A stretch of 64,000 bases of DNA from Nocardia asteroides (GTDB lineage: Bacteria; Actinomycetota; Actinomycetes; Mycobacteriales; Mycobacteriaceae): NCBI GenBank assembly GCA_019930625.1, contig CP082844.1:7006001-7070000 (forward strand), written 5' to 3'. The notes under the pieces are model-generated. The model was not told where the DNA came from. It ran no database searches and worked only from the letters and a program-made list of their open reading frames with translations. Below, piece after piece: positions 11,856 to 21,145 of this stretch (its first letter is position 1; each line of letters starts with the position of its first letter). Both the position numbers and the translations under genes were made by a program.

Positions 11856-12494
11856 ATGGAGATTCGCGGATTCGCCGAGAGCGACCGGGCCGCCCTGCGC
11901 GCTTTGTTCGTGCGCGCGGGTGCGGGTTCGCCGACCGAGTCGCTGTGGGGGCATCCGGAATCCGAGGCGGCCGTCTATCTGGAGCCGTACATGGATCTGG
12001 AACCGGCGTCGCTGTTCGTCGCGGAGCACGAGGGCGAGCTGGTCGGGTATCTGACCGGCTGCGTGGGCAGCGCGGGGTTTCCCAGCGAGAGCGAGCGCAT
12101 CGATCAGGCCATCCGCCGCTATCGCCTGGTGTTCCGCCGTGAGCCCGCCGGATTCTTCGCACGCAGCATCGCCGATGTCGCGGGTGCGGCGATCCGCCGG
12201 GCTCCGACGGCGGGAGATTTCCGCGACGAGCGCTGGCCCAGCCATCTGCACATCAATGTCGCGCCGGAGGCCAGGGGCACCGGCGCGGCCGACCGGCTGA
12301 TGGTCCGCTGGCTCGAGCGCCTCACCGAAACCGGTTCGCCCGGCTGCCATTTGCAGACGCTGGTGGAAAACGTCCGTGCCGTCCGGTTCTTCGAGCGCAT
12401 GGGATTCACCGCCCACGGCACCGAGCCCCTGGTCCCCGGCCTGCGCTATCGCGGGGCACGAGTGCACCAGCGCACGATGGTGCGCGACAGCTGA
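11856..12494 (+). CDS. GNAT family N-acetyltransferase
   Basis: 212 aa. GNAT fold with a clear acetyl-CoA loop: HLHINVAPEARGTGAADRLM (residues about 130-150), followed by a conserved NVRAVRFFERMGF segment. The ATG at 11856 gives MEIRGFAESD, a typical GNAT start; a TTG three codons upstream is possible. Substrate unknown. It follows the winged-helix gene by about 40 bases on the same strand and is the last gene before the convergent nadC. Confidence 0.88.
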   Translation: MEIRGFAESDRAALRALFVRAGAGSPTESLWGHPESEAAVYLEPYMDLEPASLFVAEHEGELVGYLTGCVGSAGFPSESERIDQAIRRYRLVFRREPAGFFARSIADVAGAAIRRAPTAGDFRDERWPSHLHINVAPEARGTGAADRLMVRWLERLTETGSPGCHLQTLVENVRAVRFFERMGFTAHGTEPLVPGLRYRGARVHQRTMVRDS

Positions 12495-12803
12495 CGGGCA
12501 CGCGACGGCGATTCCGGAGTCGACCGCGTGCCACTACTCCCAGCGGCGGAAGTACACCGACTTGTGCGGTCGACCGGGCTGTCGAGCCCGCCGCAGCCAC
12601 TTCACCGTCACGGGTTCCGGGAAAGCAAACGCGCCCGCAAGCGACTTCCCGGTGCGGTCATAGCTCGAGGGGCCGAGGTCAGCTCGCACCTCGACCGCGT
12701 GTTCGAGCTCCGGGCTCGACACCGGCCGAACTCGAAGTCACGGTCCCTGCTGCCGGTGACGGTCCCGCGACCGCACGGCCGAGCCGGTGTGCTGAGGATT
12801 CCG
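12495..12803. other. Non-coding gap between convergent genes
   Basis: 309 bases between the GNAT gene and nadC. A 62-codon minus-strand frame at 12534-12722 (GTG start, ending VYFRRWE) has fair codon use but no ribosome binding site, no recognised relatives and a stop five codons upstream, so I do not call it. No convincing terminator hairpin was found. Confidence 0.4.
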
Positions 12804-13664
12804 CTACATGTCCAGCCCGAGGTCGAGCACACGGACCGAGTGGGTGAGGGCGCCCACGGCGAGGTAGTCGACGCCGGTGCGGGCGTAGTCGGCGGCGACC
12901 TCGAGGCTCAGGCCGCCGGAGGACTCCAGTTTCGTTCGCGGAGACGCGGCGTTGCGGCGCTGCACGGCCGCCTGGGTCTGCCAGAGCGGGAAGTTGTCCA
13001 GCAGGACGAGTTCCACGTCCTCGGCGAGCACGGCGTCGAGCTGTTCGAGACTGTCGACTTCGACCTCGCAGGGGATGTCGGGGGCGGCAGCGCGCACCGC
13101 GCGCAGCGCCTCGACCACAGATCCCGCGGCGACCACGTGGTTGTCCTTGATCAGGGCGGCGTCACCGAGACCCATGCGGTGGTTGACACCGCCGCCGACG
13201 CGCACGGCGTACTTCTGCAGCGCGCGCAGGCCGGGCAGCGTCTTGCGGCTGTCCCGGATGCGGCAGGAGGTGCCCGCGACGGCGTCCACCCATGCGGCCG
13301 TCGCCGTCGCGATGCCGGACAGATGGCATACCAGGTTGAGCATGGTGCGCTCGGCGGTGAGCAGCCCGCGAGTCGGCGCGATCAGGGTCAGCACGGACTG
13401 TCCCGGCGAGACCCGGGTACCGTCGGCGACGCGATCGGTGATCTCGTAGTCGCCCGCGCCGATCACCTCGTCGAGCACGAGCAACCCGGCGTCGAGCCCG
13501 GCCACGGTCCCCGGCTCCCGCGACACCACCGACGCCTTGATGACCGCGTCCGCGGGCACGGTCGCTGTCGTCGTGACGTCCGGGCCGTAGCGCAGGTCCT
13601 CGGACAGCGCGGCGCGGATGATCCGCAGCACCTCGTCGCGATCCAGGGCGGCATCCAGGGCCAT
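12804..13664 (-). CDS. nadC: Nicotinate-nucleotide pyrophosphorylase (carboxylating) NadC
   Basis: 286 aa quinolinate phosphoribosyltransferase. Converts quinolinate plus PRPP to nicotinate mononucleotide, CO2 and PPi, joining de novo synthesis to NAD. Conserved segments are ERTMLNLVCHLSGIAT, RDSRKTLPGLR (PRPP and quinolinate binding), IKDNH and the C-terminal VDYLAVGALTHSV. Third gene of nadABC; about 50 bases separate it from nadB, so it should follow the nadA promoter and NrtR control. Confidence 0.96.
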   Translation of the reverse strand: MALDAALDRDEVLRIIRAALSEDLRYGPDVTTTATVPADAVIKASVVSREPGTVAGLDAGLLVLDEVIGAGDYEITDRVADGTRVSPGQSVLTLIAPTRGLLTAERTMLNLVCHLSGIATATAAWVDAVAGTSCRIRDSRKTLPGLRALQKYAVRVGGGVNHRMGLGDAALIKDNHVVAAGSVVEALRAVRAAAPDIPCEVEVDSLEQLDAVLAEDVELVLLDNFPLWQTQAAVQRRNAASPRTKLESSGGLSLEVAADYARTGVDYLAVGALTHSVRVLDLGLDM

Positions 13665-13715
13665 CGAAGTTCCTCTCTCGCCGAGCGGGGCCGGTGGACG
13701 GCTCGGCGGCTGTCG

Positions 13716-15296
13716 TCAGGGGATGGGCGCGTACTCGGGTACGCCGTCGTTGTTCAGCCGGATCGGGAGGCCGTGACGGAGTTCGGGAACGGCGTCCGGG
13801 TGGTCGGACCGGGTGTGACAGCCGCGGCTCTCGGTGCGGGCGAGCGCGGCCAGCAGCAGCGTGCGGGCGGCGAGGGTGAGCGCGGCGTCCTCGATCCCGG
13901 CGATCGGGTGGGTGAGGGTGGTGTTCGTGTCGCGCCGGGTGACCACGTCATCGAGCCGCTTGAGCGCTTCGGCCAGACCGGCGCGGTCGCGGACCACCGA
14001 GGCGTGCGTGGTCATCAGACCCTGCACCACCTCACGGGCGGCGTAATCGGCGGTGCGAGCGGGTAGCTCGCGCACCCCGGCCCGCTCGCCGAGCCGTTCG
14101 GCGGCGGCGGCCCCGGCGCGCTCACCGACCACCAGTCCCTCGAGCAAGCTGTTGGAGGCCAACCGGTTCGCCCCGTGCAGACCTGTGCGCGCGACCTCAC
14201 CGGCCGCGTACAGACCGGGCACTCCGGTGCGGCCGTGGGTGTCGGTGACGACTCCCCCGCACTGATAGTGCGCGGCGGGCGCGACCGGGATCAGGTCCGT
14301 GCGCGGATCGATGCCCGCGGCCAGGCACGAGGCGGTGATCGTCGGAAACCGTCGACCGAAGCCATCGATCGACCGCGCATCGAGGTAGACGTGCTCGGCG
14401 CCGAGCGCCCGCATGCGGGCGGCGATGGCACGGGAGACCACGTCGCGGGGGGCGAGGTCGCCGCGCGGATGCACCCCCGCGGTCACCGGATCGCCTTCGG
14501 TGTCGACGAGCGTCCCGCCTTCGCCGCGCACCGCTTCGCTGATCAGCGGCCTGCGCCCCATCCCTCCCGGGGTGTAGAGCACGGTCGGATGGAACTGCAC
14601 GAACTCGAGATCGGCAACGGTCGCGCCGGCCCGCAGCCCGAGCGCGACGCCGTCGGCGGTGGCGCCGGGCGGATTGGTGCTCAGCGCGTACAACTGTCCG
14701 AGCCCGCCGGTGGCCAGCAGCACAGCGGGGGCGTGCACGACACCGAAGCCCTTGTCCGACACCGCGACCACGCCCCGCACACCGTTCGGGCCGGTGACGA
14801 TCTCGGCGACCGCGGCGCCGAACAGCACCGGCAGACCGGCCTCGTTCAGCGCCCGCTGCACCTCCGCGCCCGTGGCGTCGCCACCGGCGTGAATGATCCG
14901 GCGGGTGCTGTGCCCGCCCTCGCGGGTCCGCGAGATCTGGCCGTCGCGGCCGAGGTCGAACACCGCGCCCAAATCGGTCAGCGCGGCCACCGCGGCCTGC
15001 CCGCCCGCGACGATGGACCGCACGGCGTCCACGTCGCACAGGCCCGCGCCCGCCTCCACCGTGTCGTGCACGTGCGACTCGACCGAATCCCCGTGCGGCG
15101 CCACCACGGCGATGCCGCCCTGGGCGTACTGGGTGGAGGTGTCGGTCGGCCCGCCTTTGCTGAGCGTGAGCACCCGCAGGCCACGCAGTGACGCGGTGCG
15201 CGCCGCGGTCAGTCCCGCGACGCCGCCGCCGATCACCACCAGATCGGCCTCGGCCTCCCAGTCACCCACCGCCGCACGGGCAGCGGTCGGGCTCAT
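13716..15296 (-). CDS. nadB: L-aspartate oxidase NadB
   Basis: 526 aa flavoprotein that oxidises L-aspartate to iminoaspartate, the first step of bacterial NAD synthesis. The FAD dinucleotide-binding motif is at residues about 20-34 ([13 protein letters not shown]). Other family segments are [10 protein letters not shown], the capping-domain [36 protein letters not shown] and [16 protein letters not shown]. Its ATG overlaps the nadA stop (ATGA), showing coupling. The product is unstable and is used directly by NadA. Confidence 0.96.
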   Translation of the reverse strand: MSPTAARAAVGDWEAEADLVVIGGGVAGLTAARTASLRGLRVLTLSKGGPTDTSTQYAQGGIAVVAPHGDSVESHVHDTVEAGAGLCDVDAVRSIVAGGQAAVAALTDLGAVFDLGRDGQISRTREGGHSTRRIIHAGGDATGAEVQRALNEAGLPVLFGAAVAEIVTGPNGVRGVVAVSDKGFGVVHAPAVLLATGGLGQLYALSTNPPGATADGVALGLRAGATVADLEFVQFHPTVLYTPGGMGRRPLISEAVRGEGGTLVDTEGDPVTAGVHPRGDLAPRDVVSRAIAARMRALGAEHVYLDARSIDGFGRRFPTITASCLAAGIDPRTDLIPVAPAAHYQCGGVVTDTHGRTGVPGLYAAGEVARTGLHGANRLASNSLLEGLVVGERAGAAAAERLGERAGVRELPARTADYAAREVVQGLMTTHASVVRDRAGLAEALKRLDDVVTRRDTNTTLTHPIAGIEDAALTLAARTLLLAALARTESRGCHTRSDHPDAVPELRHGLPIRLNNDGVPEYAPIP

Positions 15297-16336
15297 TCAC
15301 CGCCGCCGGGATTGCCGATAGCGATCATCCGCTGCACCGAATTGCGGCCCAGCGCGGCGGTTTCCGGATCGACATGGACTTCGTCGCGACCTTCCACCAG
15401 GCAGCGCAGCAGCGCCGCCGGGGTGATCATCTTCATGTACTTGCACGAGGCCCGGTCGTTCACCGCCTGGAAGTCGATGCCGGGAGCGGCCTTGCGCAGC
15501 TGGTGCAGCATGCCGACCTCGGTGGCCACCAGCACCTGATTCGACTTCGCCGCCTTGGCCGCGTCGATCATGCCGCCGGTGGACAGGATGTGCACCCGCT
15601 CGGCCGGGAACGCGCCCTCCCCCGCCAGGTACAGCGCCGAGGTGGCGCAGCCGCATTCGGGGTGCACGAACAGCTCCGCGTCGGGATGGGTGCGGGCCTG
15701 CTCGGTCAGCTCCTCGCCGTTGATGCCCGCGTGCACGTGGCATTCACCCGCCCAGATGTGCATGTTCGCGCGGCCGGTGACCCGCTTGACGTGCGCGCCG
15801 AGGAACTGGTCCGGCAAGAACAGCACCTCACGGTCCGGGTCGATCGAGGCGACTACGTCGACCGCGTTGGACGAGGTGCAGCAGATGTCGGTGAGCGCCT
15901 TCACCTCGGCCGTGGTGTTCACGTAGGAGACGACCACCGCGTTCGGGTGCTCGGCTTTCCACGCGCGCAGTTCGTCGGCCGTGATGGAGTCGGCGAGCGA
16001 ACATCCGGCGCGCTGATCCGGGATGAGCACGGTCTTCGCCGGGCTGAGAATCTTGGCGGTCTCGGCCATGAAGTGCACGCCGCAGAACACGATGGTGTCC
16101 TCGGGCGCCTCGGCCGCGATCCGCGACAGCGCCAGCGAATCGCCGACGTGGTCGGCCACGTCCTGGATCGCGGGCAACTGGTAGTTGTGCGCCAGGATCG
16201 TCGCGTTGCGCTCCCGCGCCAGCCGCTTGACTTCCCGCGCCCACTCGGGCGATGCCTCGACACCCGCGAACCCGGACGGCCCGTCGAACACCTGCCCCAT
16301 CAGCGGGGGCGCCAGTTTCGCACCCGTCGTCGCCAT
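15293..16336 (-). CDS. nadA: Quinolinate synthase NadA
   Basis: 347 aa. A 4Fe-4S enzyme that condenses iminoaspartate with dihydroxyacetone phosphate to quinolinate. The three cluster cysteines lie in [19 protein letters not shown] and HPECGCATS, the expected NadA pattern. It is the first gene of nadABC. The region between it and the divergent nrtR is only 76 bases and contains a perfect inverted repeat at 16390-16412. Confidence 0.97.
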   Translation of the reverse strand: MATTGAKLAPPLMGQVFDGPSGFAGVEASPEWAREVKRLARERNATILAHNYQLPAIQDVADHVGDSLALSRIAAEAPEDTIVFCGVHFMAETAKILSPAKTVLIPDQRAGCSLADSITADELRAWKAEHPNAVVVSYVNTTAEVKALTDICCTSSNAVDVVASIDPDREVLFLPDQFLGAHVKRVTGRANMHIWAGECHVHAGINGEELTEQARTHPDAELFVHPECGCATSALYLAGEGAFPAERVHILSTGGMIDAAKAAKSNQVLVATEVGMLHQLRKAAPGIDFQAVNDRASCKYMKMITPAALLRCLVEGRDEVHVDPETAALGRNSVQRMIAIGNPGGGE

Positions 16337-16389
16337 GGATGGCTCCCTTCCTCGTGCGGTCGGCTACCCGCCGATTCGCACCAAACCAG

Positions 16390-16412
16390 GTTTTCGACTT
16401 ACAATCGAAAAC
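16390..16412. promoter_or_regulatory. Probable NrtR operator between nadA and nrtR
   Basis: Perfect inverted repeat GTTTTCGA (16390-16397), 7-base spacer, TCGAAAAC (16405-16412). It ends immediately before the nrtR GTG and lies 53 bases upstream of the nadA ATG, so a bound dimer would block both. Seen directly: the palindrome and its position. Inferred: that NrtR is the protein that binds. Confidence 0.75.
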
Positions 16413-17177
16413 GTGGCCCATAGTAGCACCATCCACGAATCGCTCACCGCGGTGTTCCAGGTTCGCCGCTTCCCGAAGAACGTCACCGCAGGTCACAGTG
16501 CGGCGGAGCGCGCGGAAGAGTTGACGCGGCGGTGCCCGCCCGATCAGCGGACCGAACTGGCGGTGTTGCTGTGGGAACGCGCTCTCGACCCGCAGAAGGG
16601 CACCTGGTCACTGCCGGGCGGCAGGCTCGGTGACGACGAGGACCTCGACACCTCCGCGCGCCGCCAGCTCGCCGAGAAGGTCGACGTGCGCGAGCTGAGC
16701 CACCTGGAACAGCTCTCGGTGTTCAGCGCCCCCGACCGGGTGCCGAGCCCGCGGCGCATCGCCTCGGCCTACCTCGGACTGGTGCCGCTGACCGCCGATC
16801 CCCAGCTGCCCCCGGACACCGCGTGGCACCCGGTCGCGGCACTGCCGGACATGTCCTTCGATCACCGCACGGTGGTCGACCACGCCCGCACCCGGCTGGC
16901 GGCGAAACTGTCCTACACGAATATCGCCTTCGCCCTCGCACCGGACCGGTTCACCATGTCCACCTTGCGCGAAATCTACTGCGCCGCATTGGGCTACGAC
17001 GTGGACACCACGAACCTCCAGCGAGTTCTCTCCCGCCGCAGAGTGATCACGCCCACCGGCGCCACCGCCGCGCCCGGCCGCGCGGGCGGCCGCCCCGCCG
17101 CGGTCTACCGCTTCACCGGCTCCGGCCTGCGCGTGACGGACGAATTCGCCGCCCTCCGTCCGCCCGGCCCATCCTGA
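16413..17177 (+). CDS. nrtR: NrtR, Nudix-related transcriptional regulator of NAD synthesis
   Basis: 254 aa. The N-terminal half is a Nudix fold (TELAVLLWERA to about residue 145), but the Nudix box is degraded: GGRLGDDEDLDTSARRQLAEKV lacks the REXXEE pair, which fits a ligand-binding rather than hydrolytic domain. The C-terminal half carries a winged helix (TMSTLREIYCAALGYDVDTT to SRRRVITPTG) as in NrtR. NrtR proteins sense NAD metabolites, typically ADP-ribose, and repress nad genes. The GTG at 16413 directly follows the palindrome, so autoregulation is likely. Divergent from nadABC. Confidence 0.9.
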   Translation: MAHSSTIHESLTAVFQVRRFPKNVTAGHSAAERAEELTRRCPPDQRTELAVLLWERALDPQKGTWSLPGGRLGDDEDLDTSARRQLAEKVDVRELSHLEQLSVFSAPDRVPSPRRIASAYLGLVPLTADPQLPPDTAWHPVAALPDMSFDHRTVVDHARTRLAAKLSYTNIAFALAPDRFTMSTLREIYCAALGYDVDTTNLQRVLSRRRVITPTGATAAPGRAGGRPAAVYRFTGSGLRVTDEFAALRPPGPS

Positions 17178-17350
17178 GCTGCCTTCGGCAGCGCACCTCG
17201 ACCCCCGTAGACAGGACCCGTCCGCGCCTGCTCGCGAAGCACAAGTGCGCACGCGGCTTTCGGCAAGCGTCGAAGTAGGCGCCGAGGACATCGGCTTCAC
17301 CGCCGATGGGCGTCGGCGACCAGGAACTGAGCAGCGTGATGAGGCCGCGA

Positions 17351-17524
17351 CTACTGGTCGGTGGTTTTGCGGTGCTTGCCCCTGCGGCGGTACTGCCGCT
17401 TGCTGGGTATCGGACGCGCGGCGTTGCTGCGCCGCAAGGCGTCTCGGCGACGCCATGCCGCCAGATCGGCGCGCTCGCTCGCCGCGGGAGGCGCGTCGGC
17501 CATCGCATGAGGTGCGGGATTCAC
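17351..17524 (-). CDS. Small basic protein, 57 aa
   Basis: Unrecognised small gene in an otherwise empty 500-base stretch. A GTG start at 17522-17524 has a strong ribosome binding site, AAAGGGGG, 7-8 bases upstream. The protein starts MNPAPHAMADAPPAASERAD, continues with an Arg-rich helix LAAWRRRDALRRSNAARP and ends in a Lys/Arg-rich tail (KRQYRRRGKHRK). It has 17 Arg or Lys residues in 57 and no cysteine or membrane segment. Such a charge suggests nucleic acid or ribosome binding, but that is inference. The second in-frame start is ATG at 17503, giving 50 aa. Confidence 0.55.
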   Translation of the reverse strand: MNPAPHAMADAPPAASERADLAAWRRRDALRRSNAARPIPSKRQYRRRGKHRKTTDQ

Positions 17525-17689
17525 GGCCGGTCCCCCTTTCGCGTATCCGGCTGCTCCGGTTCACACCGTATCGCCGCGCGGGTTCGGCCTCCACCGATTT
17601 TCACCGTGGGCGGGTCGGCGAGCGCGTCGGCGAAGAGCTCACCGCATCCTTCGGCCACGCCCAGCGCCGTCGCGATAGCGCCCTCAGCC

Positions 17690-19291
17690 CTACCGTTGGC
17701 TCGGGAGATCCAGTTCGGCCACCTTGACCAGGCCCGTCTCTTGCCGAGCGGTCTCCAGCGTGAACCGGGCGCGGCGGCCCCGGACGTCGAGGGAGGCGAT
17801 CGAATTGCCGAAGTGCGGGCCGCTGATCTTGCGCCAGCGGACCGGATCGGGTGAGAGCCCACGCCGATCCGCGAGCCACCGCAGCGCCGACGCGATCGGC
17901 GCCGCCCACGACAGCGCGAACGCGGGCTGGAACATCTTCGGTGGCTCGTTGTGCACCGGCGAACACACCAATTGCAGCACTTGTGATTTCGTCGGCTCCG
18001 CGTAACCGGCGACGGCGACGTAGCTGTGGTGCACATCCCCGGACAGCACGCAGATCGTGCTCGGCGACTCCGGGGTGGTACCCAGCCGGTGGATCAGCCG
18101 CGCCAGCCGTTCGAACGACGCGCGGAACGCGGGCCAGTGCTCCAGATCCGCTGCCTGCCTGACCTTTTCGCCCAGTCTTCCGCGCCATCCCGGCAGGTCC
18201 GCCGCCCGCTCGTTGAGCGATTGGAAGTGGCTCAGTGCGTGCGGCATCAGCCACGGCAGGGACGATCCGATCAGCAGGTGGTCGACGTCGCCCGCGGCGT
18301 TCTCCTCGATCCAGTCGAATTCCTCGGACCCGACGATGAGGCGCTGACCGTCGAGGATCCGGCCACCGCGGGTGTCGATCACCAGCAGCCGGACGCGGCC
18401 GAAGTCACGGCGGTAACTCCACCGGGTGGGCTTACGACCGTCGACCTCCTTGTCGGCCTGCTCGGCGAAATTCTCCAGCAGACCTTGCACGTCGTCGCCC
18501 GCCTCGGTGACCTCGCGGTAGAGGGTGTTGCGCGCCAGTTCGTCCGGGCCGAGGTTGCCGATGTGCTGATACACCCAGTAGGACGCGAGTCCGGCGCGGA
18601 TGCGCTGGTTCCACCACGGCTTGCGCGCCATCTGTTCGCGCCAGGTACGCGAGGTGTTCCAGTCGTCGCGTACGTCGTGGTCGTCGAAGATCATCGACGT
18701 CGGCACGGTCGACATCAGCCAGCGGATCTCCGGGTCCGCCCACGACTCGTGGTAGAGCTCGGCGTACTCGCGGAAGGACACCACCTCGCCCTGCGGCTCC
18801 TGCCCGCCGCGCCGCCGTGCCAGCCACTCCTTCATCCGCGGGGTCGGCTCGTCGGCGTAGACCTGGTCACCGAGCAACAGCAGGGCATCCGGCCATTCCT
18901 CCTCCGGCAGTCCCGTCATGCGCGCGGCGTACGCGTCCAGCGCGTCCGCTCCGAGCTTGTCCGCCTCGAGCACCCCCGGCGTGGCCTTGGCCGCCCGGCA
19001 CGACCCGAACAAGATCTTCTCGACGGGCCGCGTACGGATGCGGCACGGCGGAAACTCCGATTCCGGCTCCGGCCAGACCGGCACACCGTCGAGCCGCACC
19101 TGGTAGGGCACCGACTGGCCTGGTTCCAGCCCGTCGATCACGACCAGCGCGAAGTGCTGCTCCCCCACATGGAACGTGCGGGCGCGCCGTCCCAGAACGT
19201 CCACTTCGCACGCAGCATCGGTTTCCACCCAGACGGTCGCCGAAGTCGCGTCGACATGCCGCAACACCGGCCCCAATACCAATTCCGCCAT
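17690..19291 (-). CDS. PhoD-like alkaline phosphatase / phosphodiesterase
   Basis: 533 aa. Metallophosphatase of the PhoD family: an N-terminal fibronectin-like PhoD_N domain (about 1-95), then metal-binding motifs FGSCRA, LLLGDQVYADE, FDDHDVRDDWN, IGSSLPWL and LSGDVHHSY. No Tat or Sec signal peptide precedes MAELVLGPVLRHVD, unlike exported PhoD, so this copy is probably cytoplasmic. The ATG at 19291 was chosen over an in-frame start seven codons upstream because the domain begins right there. Natural substrate unknown. Confidence 0.88.
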   Translation of the reverse strand: MAELVLGPVLRHVDATSATVWVETDAACEVDVLGRRARTFHVGEQHFALVVIDGLEPGQSVPYQVRLDGVPVWPEPESEFPPCRIRTRPVEKILFGSCRAAKATPGVLEADKLGADALDAYAARMTGLPEEEWPDALLLLGDQVYADEPTPRMKEWLARRRGGQEPQGEVVSFREYAELYHESWADPEIRWLMSTVPTSMIFDDHDVRDDWNTSRTWREQMARKPWWNQRIRAGLASYWVYQHIGNLGPDELARNTLYREVTEAGDDVQGLLENFAEQADKEVDGRKPTRWSYRRDFGRVRLLVIDTRGGRILDGQRLIVGSEEFDWIEENAAGDVDHLLIGSSLPWLMPHALSHFQSLNERAADLPGWRGRLGEKVRQAADLEHWPAFRASFERLARLIHRLGTTPESPSTICVLSGDVHHSYVAVAGYAEPTKSQVLQLVCSPVHNEPPKMFQPAFALSWAAPIASALRWLADRRGLSPDPVRWRKISGPHFGNSIASLDVRGRRARFTLETARQETGLVKVAELDLPSQR

Positions 19292-19552
19292 AACAACCGA
19301 CGTTACGTCCACATGCGCGCTCCGGCATGATTACCGACTCGGCGCGATGAACACGGGCCTACCGGCGTGCGGTGATGCCGGCGGCAGCCTGGTGACGCTG
19401 CTGGGACCGCAGGTTCGCCCATGGTGTCGGTTAGCTCACAAACCGCCGCTGGGGTATCGGGAAATGCCGATCCATGGCAGGGTGGATCCGTGAGATCAGG
19501 CTTATCGATGTGATTCGCTTGGCTCATCTACAGAAAAGATTGAAGTAAAGCA

Positions 19553-19756
19553 ATGGCTCAAGGCAGTGTGAAGTGGTTTAACAGCGAAAAGGGCTTCGGC
19601 TTCATCGCGCAAGACGGCGGCGGCGCCGACGTGTTCGTTCATTACTCCGCCGTGTCCGGCTCGGGATTCAAGTCCCTGGAAGAAGGACAGCGCGTGGAGT
19701 TCGAGATCGGCCAAGGTCAGAAGGGCCCCCAGGCCCAGGACGTTCGCGCGATCTGA
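19553..19756 (+). CDS. Cold-shock protein (CspA family)
   Basis: 67 aa single cold-shock domain. Both RNA-binding motifs are intact: RNP1 KGFGFIAQ and RNP2 VFVHYSAV. Begins [17 protein letters not shown], the canonical start, so it is full length. Acts as an RNA chaperone in the cytoplasm. The 5' region before the ATG is unusually A-rich for this window (agaaaagattgaagtaaag), a likely single-stranded leader. It has its own strong terminator and is monocistronic. Confidence 0.96.
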   Translation: MAQGSVKWFNSEKGFGFIAQDGGGADVFVHYSAVSGSGFKSLEEGQRVEFEIGQGQKGPQAQDVRAI

Positions 19757-19772
19757 TCGACGTAGCCAGGTG

Positions 19773-19804
19773 AAAGCCCCGCACTCACAGGGTGCGGGGC
19801 TTTT
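19773..19804 (+). terminator. Rho-independent terminator of the cold-shock gene
   Basis: Perfect 12-bp stem: AAAGCCCCGCAC (19773-19784) pairs with GTGCGGGGCTTT (19792-19803), loop TCACAGG, ending in TTTT. It is 16 bases after the stop codon. Clearest intrinsic terminator in the window. Confidence 0.93.
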
Positions 19805-19880
19805 GCGTATACGCCAGTCGATGATCGACGGCACATGGTCGCGGCAACGCGCGAGAAGGGTCCTCCACCATGTGCGTCGA

Positions 19881-20432
19881 TCATGAGGGGTCATGGAGGA
19901 AAGCGATGATCGCGGTGAGGTCGGGGCGGTAGCCGGAGGTCGTGTCGACCTCGAGTGACGGCGCGTCGAGGGCGATGCGTTGGAACGCGACAGGCGTCGG
20001 TGGCGGGTGGTCGGGATCGGAATGGGCGCGGCGGAGTGGACCGGCTCGGCGGCGCTGGTGGATTCGCGCGGTCGTCAGAGCCGGATCGGTCACGCAGTGG
20101 ACGACGCGCAGCCGTGCGTGGGCTTGCAACGGTGTGAGGCCCGGACGCCACAGCCGGTCCTGGAAGGCGGCTTCGGCAACCACGGTGACGCCGGCCCGCA
20201 CGAGGAGCTCCAGCGTCTGGAAGAACACCGGCAGAGTGCGCAGGTTCAGTTCATCCGAGCGGTCCGGGGCGTAGTTCCCCGTCGCATGCACCATTCCCTC
20301 TTTGATCTCGTCCCGGCAGATGGCAGGGCAGCCGATCGACCGGGCAAGGGCGTGTGCGAGCGTCGTCTTGCCGGACCCGGGTGGGCCGCTGACGAGGACC
20401 AGGGTGGGGAGCGTATCCGGTTCGTCGGCCAT
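19881..20432 (-). CDS. P-loop kinase / AAA_33-type ATPase
   Basis: 183 aa. Begins with a strand and Walker A motif, LVLVSGPPGSGKTTLAHALA (about residues 10-29), followed by CRDEIKEGM and VVAEAAFQD, the layout of AAA_33/zeta-toxin-like or gluconate-kinase-like small-molecule kinases. The ATG at 20432 was chosen because the fold begins about ten residues later. Cytoplasmic; substrate unknown. No antitoxin-like partner is adjacent, so a toxin role is not supported. Confidence 0.82.
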   Translation of the reverse strand: MADEPDTLPTLVLVSGPPGSGKTTLAHALARSIGCPAICRDEIKEGMVHATGNYAPDRSDELNLRTLPVFFQTLELLVRAGVTVVAEAAFQDRLWRPGLTPLQAHARLRVVHCVTDPALTTARIHQRRRAGPLRRAHSDPDHPPPTPVAFQRIALDAPSLEVDTTSGYRPDLTAIIAFLHDPS

Positions 20433-20530
20433 TCCCGCACCGTAGTACCACTCGAATTGCCAGGCTCCCGCGCTCTCGGCACGAGTGCGACATCGCGCCG
20501 TCGCATACGAAGTCTGCGACGACCCCTCGT

Positions 20531-21064
20531 TCAGGCGGACTTCATCTCCGGGCCGGGCGGCGGCGCTTCGGTCCGCTGCGCCACGCGCGCTCCTGCCCAG
20601 AAGACCAGCTCCACCAGCCAGAACAGCAGGAGGAACACGGTTACCACGGTTACGGGGACGGCGAGGAAGAGCACCGATGGGACGGCGACGACGACGAAGC
20701 GGGCGAAGTCGGCCGTGGTCGCGCCGCTCAACCGGTGGACCGCGCGCACGGCCGCCCACATCATCCAGCGGCGCGGCAGCGAGACGCCGAGCTCGTGCAG
20801 GCTGCGGCGGAAGACGCCGTCGGCGTCGGCCACGCTCACCGCGGTCGAGTTGAGCAGATAGTCGTGCAGGATCGCGGCGCGGGTGTAGACGCCGTAGCGC
20901 GGTATCAGCCAGACGAGAGCGCGCGGCACCGAGGCGAAGTCGGTGCGGAAACCTGCGGGGATCACGAATTCCTCGGTCGCGCCGCGATAGACGAGCGGTT
21001 CGGTCACCCGCCAGAATCCGGCATCGAGTTCTTCGACGATCGGCCCGCCACCGACAAAGGTCAC
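20531..21064 (-). CDS. DUF1353 family protein with C-terminal membrane helices
   Basis: About 177 aa. The N-terminal part is DUF1353-like: a beta-rich opening, then FVIPAGFRTDFASVPRALVWL, YTRAAILHDYLL and ADGVFRRSLHELG, a compact domain found in phage and bacterial proteins. A C-terminal hydrophobic stretch (ARFVVVAVPSVLFLAVPVTVVTVFLLLFWLVELVFW) makes one or two membrane helices, so the protein is probably membrane-bound. I chose the GTG at 21064 (VTFVGGG); an ATG 11 codons upstream is possible. Function unknown. Confidence 0.75.
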   Translation of the reverse strand: MTFVGGGPIVEELDAGFWRVTEPLVYRGATEEFVIPAGFRTDFASVPRALVWLIPRYGVYTRAAILHDYLLNSTAVSVADADGVFRRSLHELGVSLPRRWMMWAAVRAVHRLSGATTADFARFVVVAVPSVLFLAVPVTVVTVFLLLFWLVELVFWAGARVAQRTEAPPPGPEMKSA

Positions 21065-21145
21065 GTCCTGTTCCTTCCGCGCACTACCCCACCCCACGGT
21101 GGTTCGGCAAAGCCTCCCGGCGGCGGTGACGTGCCGGACGACGCG

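Noticed and set aside
12534..12722. 62-codon minus-strand frame between the GNAT gene and nadC
   Set aside because: No ribosome binding site, no recognised relatives, and a stop closely upstream; codon use alone is not enough.
17178..17192. GCTGCC-TTC-GGCAGC hairpin after nrtR
   Set aside because: Only 6 bp and no T run, so I do not call it a terminator, although it may assist one.
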